DNA of 64,000 nt from Fagopyrum homotropicum (taxonomy: Eukaryota > Streptophyta > Magnoliopsida > Caryophyllales > Polygonaceae), in NCBI GenBank assembly GCA_033239125.1, contig BSWB01000006.1:116544242-116608241 (forward strand), in the 5' to 3' direction. How positions within the stretch are numbered: the first letter of the stretch is position 1; each line of letters opens with the position of its first letter. This document shows, piece by piece, positions 58,955 through 64,000 of this stretch. The position numbers were made by a program, and so were the translations under genes. Below the pieces are notes generated by a model, which worked only from the letters and a program-made list of their open reading frames with translations, did no database searches and was not told the origin of the DNA.

Positions 58955-61087
58955 CCTTGAGAATATAATTATGTATACACATTAAATGTTATGTAATAAT
59001 GTAACTTACCCGTTAACATTGACTTTCAGACCAGATTTTCTGATAATTTTGAATGGCCTCTTCAAATTCTCGCCTAACTTTGTGTGTCTACCATGTATCC
59101 TTAACACCTGAGGGAACATAACTGCCAAAGGTTCGAGTAAATGCTGAACTCTTTCTTCTTTTATGTACATAACTTGTGGGTCATATACATAAATGGTCCA
59201 ATCAATTAGGTTGATCTCTAGTGATACCCAGTGTGAATCCAGAAGGTTAAAGGGGGAATATATCTTCTCAACATCGTACAAAGGCTTCCTGAATATAGCT
59301 GGGACATCTCCAGTTATGACCTGGAACCATTTTTCGTTCAACTTGGGTTTCTCATTCTTCACAGCTACATACTTAGCAAATGTGGTTCTATTATATGCCC
59401 TTGTCCATTCAGTAGAAAGCACAGCTATCCTTCCAAATCTTTTTGGACACTGAACAACACTTTGCGGATATGTACCAATATCTCATCAATTACCTGCAGA
59501 TTCCAATGATATAATTTTCTTATGTACATATATAAATATGTACATAATCACTTAATGTACACAATGTTATTGACAGCTTACCTCGTCTTTGATCTAACCA
59601 CCCGGTTTCAATATATCTTGAATTGCTGCTCTTGTAATGTTCTTGATATAACCCCTTATCGAACCTTTACAGTCCTTGTTCTTCACCCAATTATATAGAC
59701 TTTGATGCTCATTCAAATCAAGAATGCTATTGGAAGGCTCCTTCGGTAAGCTCACATTTTTCCTGTACGGTGTACGTACATATTTACTATCCTTCTTAAG
59801 CCGTAACCCAATCTTGCGTGCTTGTTGGGCTTCCTCTATGCCCTGTTTAACAGTTTTAATATGTAAGTTTCCATACATATTTTCACAAAAGATTTTGATA
59901 CATAATATTTGTTGTGCTATTACAATTAGTTGATTTACATTACATAGTTCAAAGTGTCTACTGGAATCAACATTACATATTACATAATATATTTATGGTG
60001 GTCATACCTCACTGGATCCACCCCTAATTTCTCGATTTTTGCATCATCAATAATGTCTTCCTTGTCAACGTCAGCACGTGTAGGAGTCTGTTCGGGAGCA
60101 GTCGATTTTTTCACATTTTCCAGTGATAATATTCTTGATTTTAATCTCCGTACGCTTGCAAGATTGGTAAATTGTTGTGTCCATCTTGTCGTACAGAGTT
60201 CCCAAATCCCTGGAATATGTGGTGAGTTCTTCAATCATTATCCCATGATGCTCTACCTTCTCAGCAAGTTCTTTCTGATCTCGTTGAATGGTGTCCAGCT
60301 TATCCATAAGTTCAACAACTCACACTGGTTTATGTGTATCCATCATATTATGTACACAAAGTAAATTAGTGAATATTAAGAGATTCTATAACTGTTATGC
60401 ATAGGGTATAAAAATGTACATACCTCACTGGTACATTGCTTTTATGTTCGTCTTTCCTTCCTTCTTCAACAATAACTTCATCTATATTCTTTTTTGGTGA
60501 AAGTGTGGGGTATGCTTCCACATTTGATTGATCATTTTTTTCCCTTTCTTTTGTTTTACTCCTCGATGATCTGTGTACATATGAAAACAATAAGCATTGT
60601 GTACATAAATATATCATTGAATAATTTATTTTATGAACTAGCTAAATGAACTAACCTTGTGTGTGCATTGATCTTGTCTTCGCCAGACTTGCCAATGTCG
60701 ACACTAATGTTTTCAGTTGCAATCTTAGGTGGAGGTGTAAGGGTATCTTTATTTATTGACTGTTGAATATTGTCCTTTTCCTTTGTTGTCATCTTTGAGG
60801 ATCTACACACAACAATTTATTCTTATGAGTATGGAGATATTTATTGATATATTTGTGTAATAATGTAAACATAATAGTAAAACTCACCTTGTTTGTTCTT
60901 GAACTTTGGCGTCAACCGACTTGCCAACTTCAACATTAGTCTTTTCCTTCTCATTATCAACTGATTGTGCGTGAGCGTCTTCAATAGAAGATGGAATAAT
61001 GGGATCCTTTCCCTTTGATATCCTCTTTGATGATCTACAAAAAATACATCAATCAGAAAAATAAAGTCTTTTATGTAATTGTGTACT

Positions 61088-61600
61088 TGTGTATCTAACC
61101 TTGTCCGTTCATAGATCTTGCCTTCAACAGACATATTAACTTCACCTTCCACCTTTTCATTTTTCTTCACCTCGGTTGGTGATTGCCTATTCTCATCAGT
61201 TGATGGTTGGGTTATCTCCTTTCCCTTTGTTGTTCTGTTTGAAGCCCTACACAAGTTACAATATTTAGACACAATATTCATGTTTATAATTGGGTACATA
61301 AATACATCAATCAGAAACATAAAGTCTTTTATGTAATTGTGTACTTTTGTAACTAACCCTGTCCGTTCATATACCTTGCCTTCAATAGACATATTAACTT
61401 CACCTTCCACCTTTTCATTTTTCTTCACCACGATTGGTGATTGCCTATGCTCATCAGTTGATGGTTGGATTGGATCTTTTCCCTTTGTTGTCCTGTTTGA
61501 AGCCCTACACAAGATACAATATTTAGACACAATATTTTTATATAATTGGGTACATATATCGTGTGCTGATACAAACCTTTTTGTTTGGACATTATGAATG
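61088..61600 (-). repeat. Smaller exon duplication in the Ulp1 gene
   Basis: The exon/intron block reading SPTxVKKNEKVEGEVNMS is present at about 61118-61260 and again at about 61370-61505, with flanking ATTTAGACACAATATT sequence, and a third partial copy sits at 62387-62500 through the larger duplication. The encoded segment is Lys/Glu-rich and probably a disordered linker. Confidence 0.7.
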
Positions 61601-63350
61601 TTTGCATCTGGTTTTCTTTTCCTGCTTTGCTTGTCCTCCTCTGTTACATTTTGACAAAAAAAAATAGATATGTTTATACACAATAAGAAGACTTATGTAC
61701 ATATGTTCAATTGTGTTGAATATTACCCTTCTTCTTAGGTGGATCAACAAATGCATCATCATCTGCTTCAACAACACCAATGCTTCTGATCACAACACTA
61801 GAGCTACCAGCCCTATATTTGAAAAAGTAAAAACATTATCAAATAGGAAGTGCCTAATGTTGTGTGTACATAAAATTTATTTAATCCAAATCTGAATGTT
61901 TCCTCTTAAGCATTTACTTTACTAGGCCTTGTTATTATCACTTCTGCATCTTGAAATCCATTATCAAATAGGAAGTCAATTCTATCATCTTCGCCCTCAA
62001 TTGGCCACCAGTTAATGTCATCGTTTTCAATAAGTCCTTCAACAGTTTTGATATCCTCTTTCTTTAGGTTATCCACAATGCCCTTTATCTCAGTGTATCC
62101 GGGGAACGTCTTGCTAGACTTCCCAGATCTTGATACGTACCGCAGACACATTCGTTCCGCCTCCTCATCATTAATGCTTGCGTAATAATGTGCAAGCTTT
62201 GGAACAGAATGAAACAGCCAAATCTATGGAAAGCATTGAAAATTCAACATAGTTAAATGAATATGTAAGCACCGTATATTTGTATAAATTATGTACACAC
62301 AACAAATATGTATAAATATGTAATCAAAACAATATGAAAATTACAAACCTGTAATCAAAACAATATGAAAAGTATAAATATGTAATCACCTTCCACCTTT
62401 TCATTTTTCTTCACCTCGATTGGTGATTGCCTATGCTCTTCAGTTGATGGTTGGATTGGATCATTTCCCTTTGTTGTCCTGTTTGAAGCCCTACACAAGA
62501 TACAATATTTAGACACAATATTTTTATATAATTGGGTACATATATCGTATGCTGATACAAACCCTTTTGTTTGGACATTATGAATGTTTGGATCTGGTTT
62601 TCTTTTCCTGCTTTGCTTGTCCTCCTTTGTTACATTTTGACAAAAAAAAATAGATATGTTTATACACAATAAGAAGACTTATGTACATACGTTCAATTGT
62701 GTTGAATATTACCCTTCTTCTTAGGTGGATCAACAAATGCATCATCATCTACTTCAACAGCACCAATGACAACACCAATGTTTCTAATCACAACACTAGA
62801 GCTACCAACCCTATATTTGAAAAAGTAAAAACATCATCAAATAGGAAGTGCCTAATGTTGTGTGTACATAAAATTTATTTAATCCAAACCTGAATGTTTC
62901 CTCTTTAGCATTCACTTCACTAGGCCTTGTTATTATCACTTCTTCATCTTGAAATCCATTATCAAATAGGAAGTCAATTCTATCATCTTCGCCCTCAATT
63001 GGACACCAGTCAGTGTCATCGTTTTCAATAAGTCCTTCAACAATTTTGATATCCTCTTTCTTTAGGTTATCCACAATGCCCTTTATCTCAGCGTATCCAG
63101 GGAACGGCTTGCCAGACTTCCCAGATCTTGATACGTACCGCATACACATTCGTTCCGCCTCCTCATCATTAATGTTTGCGTAATAATGTGCAAGCTTTGG
63201 AACAGAATGAAACAGCCAAATCTATGGAAAACATTGAAAATTCAACATAGTTAAATGAATATGTAAGCACCGTATATTTGTATAAATTATGTACACACAA
63301 CAAATATGTATAAATATGTAATCAAAACAATATGAAAAGTACAAACCTGT
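61401..63350 (-). repeat. Tandem duplication of about 1 kb inside the Ulp1 gene
   Basis: About 61401-62386 and 62387-63350 align at an offset of 986 bp, rising to 998 after a 12-bp insertion near 62770. The unit includes the VTxEDKQSRKRKPD exon, the DDDAFVDPPKKK exon and the YVSRSGKS exon. In the copy nearer the 3' end (61892-62223) the VNA codon is followed by TAA and the GT donor after the exon is changed to AT; the other copy is intact at both places. Confidence 0.8.
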
Positions 63351-64000
63351 AATGCAAGGGGAAACCCTCCAATATTGTACCCTCCACTAGGTCGTTCTTT
63401 GCCGGCTTCACATGATTGGAAGAACCTCATTGTCTGGTTAAATGCCAAATGACCTCATGGGATAGAATTGAACATACCCATATCGTTGACAATGTTGATG
63501 GTCTGTTGGTAAACCATTGTTTTCCTGTCCTTTGCAACGACCACTGTTTCAATGAGCAGCATTAGAGCCATTTTTAACTTTTGTGATGACTCTTTCGGTG
63601 TTCTTACGTATATCTCCTCCAAATCTTTGGTTGTGCATCTTTCAATCCCAACCACCCTCTTCATATCAACATCTGGTAAATCATCAATAGAATGCCCAGA
63701 ATCGTCCAGTTCAGTCCAGTAATGTCGGAAAACTCTATTAGTCCAAATCTAATTAGAACATTGTTGATGCCGAACCACATTGAATGCTTTCTCCTTGTCT
63801 TCACTTCTCTCATAAGCATGAAGTGTATTACTTGATTGCTCATCTTGAGCCTTGTGCTCATGTGAATTAACGGAGCAAAGGGTCCGTTCCTTACTTTGGT
63901 CTTGTCTTCCTCACTCAAACCGTCCATTATAGTGGGTATCATAACTGGCCTACAGAAGCAATTGATCCTAGCCAGCTCATTCTTGTCATTCTCATCTCAT

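Larger units (their letters stand above)
54745..64000. mobile_element. Ulp1-carrying Mutator-like element, right end outside the window
   Basis: Carries a mudrA-type transposase (plus) and a convergent multi-exon gene with DUF1985-like and Ulp1-like parts (minus), the layout of known plant Ulp1-carrying MULEs (Kaonashi in Arabidopsis, CUMULE in melon). Introns and spacers are packed with TGTACATAA-like motifs on both strands, a signature absent left of about 54780. The left boundary is inferred from that change; no terminal inverted repeat or 9-bp duplication can be checked because the other end lies past 64000. Confidence 0.65.
58955..64000 (-). pseudogene. DUF1985/Ulp1-like protease gene of the MULE, multi-exon, truncated by the window edge
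   Basis: Family role: Ulp1/C48 cysteine proteases cleave SUMO-type conjugates; the role within MULEs is unknown. From the window edge: DUF1985-like exon (63942 down; HFMLMREVKTRRKHSMWFG, IRFGLIEFSDITGLNW), frameshift near 63715, TGA at 63455-63457 where PWG is expected, then FNQTMRFFQSCEAG to donor 63347; exon 63221-62890 (IWLFHSVPKLAHYYAN to EVIITRPSEVNA); short acidic/Lys-rich exons to about 60300; coiled coil near 60070-60307; exon 59878-59594; protease exon about 59493-59010 with DSHWVSLEINLIDWTIYVYDP (catalytic His and Asp). The catalytic DCG cysteine box expected next could not be placed. Exon limits are approximate. Stops, frameshifts and an internal duplication indicate decay. Confidence 0.65.

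Noticed and set aside
58640..58955. Possible Ulp1 cysteine box (a CGHFF-like reading near 58870)
   Set aside because: Too short, preceded by a stop and without a matching splice site; could be chance, so the catalytic Cys is left unplaced.

Overview
The window is nuclear DNA of a flowering plant, probably a eudicot. Evidence is Athila-type Ty3/gypsy retrotransposons primed by tRNA-Asp, a chromovirus relic primed by initiator tRNA-Met, a Mutator-like element carrying a Ulp1-type protease gene, AT-rich microsatellites and spliced exons of a plant pfkB sugar kinase. The species cannot be named from the sequence. Almost everything is transposon; the only host-gene sequence I recognise is two pfkB exons. 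I see no rRNA, tRNA, CRISPR array or bacterial-type operon.

Positions 1-37889 hold a nested stack of Athila-clade elements. The oldest, A (minus strand, 1398-37889), keeps two unequal LTRs, a tRNA-Asp primer site and decayed gag-protease, but no reverse transcriptase or integrase. A was hit by a non-LTR retroelement with a C-terminal zinc-finger/nuclease-like domain (about 4061-8100, minus), by element C (plus, 11186-35326) and by E, now a solo LTR (35631-37391, minus). C was hit in turn by D, now a solo LTR (14088-15843), and by B (minus, 21762-32906). B is complete: 1798-bp LTRs with three differences by eye, 5-bp target duplication CCTTG, primer site, polypurine tract and one uninterrupted gag-pol frame of 1914 codons with all catalytic residues. 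C has about 50 LTR differences and a broken frame. LTR divergence agrees with nesting order: A older than C, C older than B.

From 37890 to 39886 is AT-rich spacer. From 39887 to 49358 is F, a plus-strand element with 2.78-kb LTRs, target duplication AAATG and a tRNA-Met primer site. Its 3.9-kb interior is a heavily decayed chromovirus pol, although its LTRs are nearly identical. From 50030 to 54031 is a unit with Harbinger/hAT-like ends and no recognisable transposase, followed by two pfkB exons (54100-54357). From about 54745 to the window edge is a Ulp1-carrying Mutator-like element: a four-exon mudrA transposase on plus (55524-58056) and a many-exon DUF1985/Ulp1 gene on minus (about 58955-64000). 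Both have in-frame TGA where a Trp codon is expected.

The most unusual signal is in the LTRs of B, C, D and E. Each LTR carries four copies of a 17-bp motif, GAGACTTACCCGGTAAT, at conserved spacing (about 114-122, 76-81 and 47 bp). Its antisense is a consensus 5' splice site and its sense resembles the 5' end of U1 snRNA. Each LTR also has two clusters of a GC-rich half-site/palindrome/half-site, one upstream of the likely TATA box. The palindrome core differs between families while the layout stays the same.
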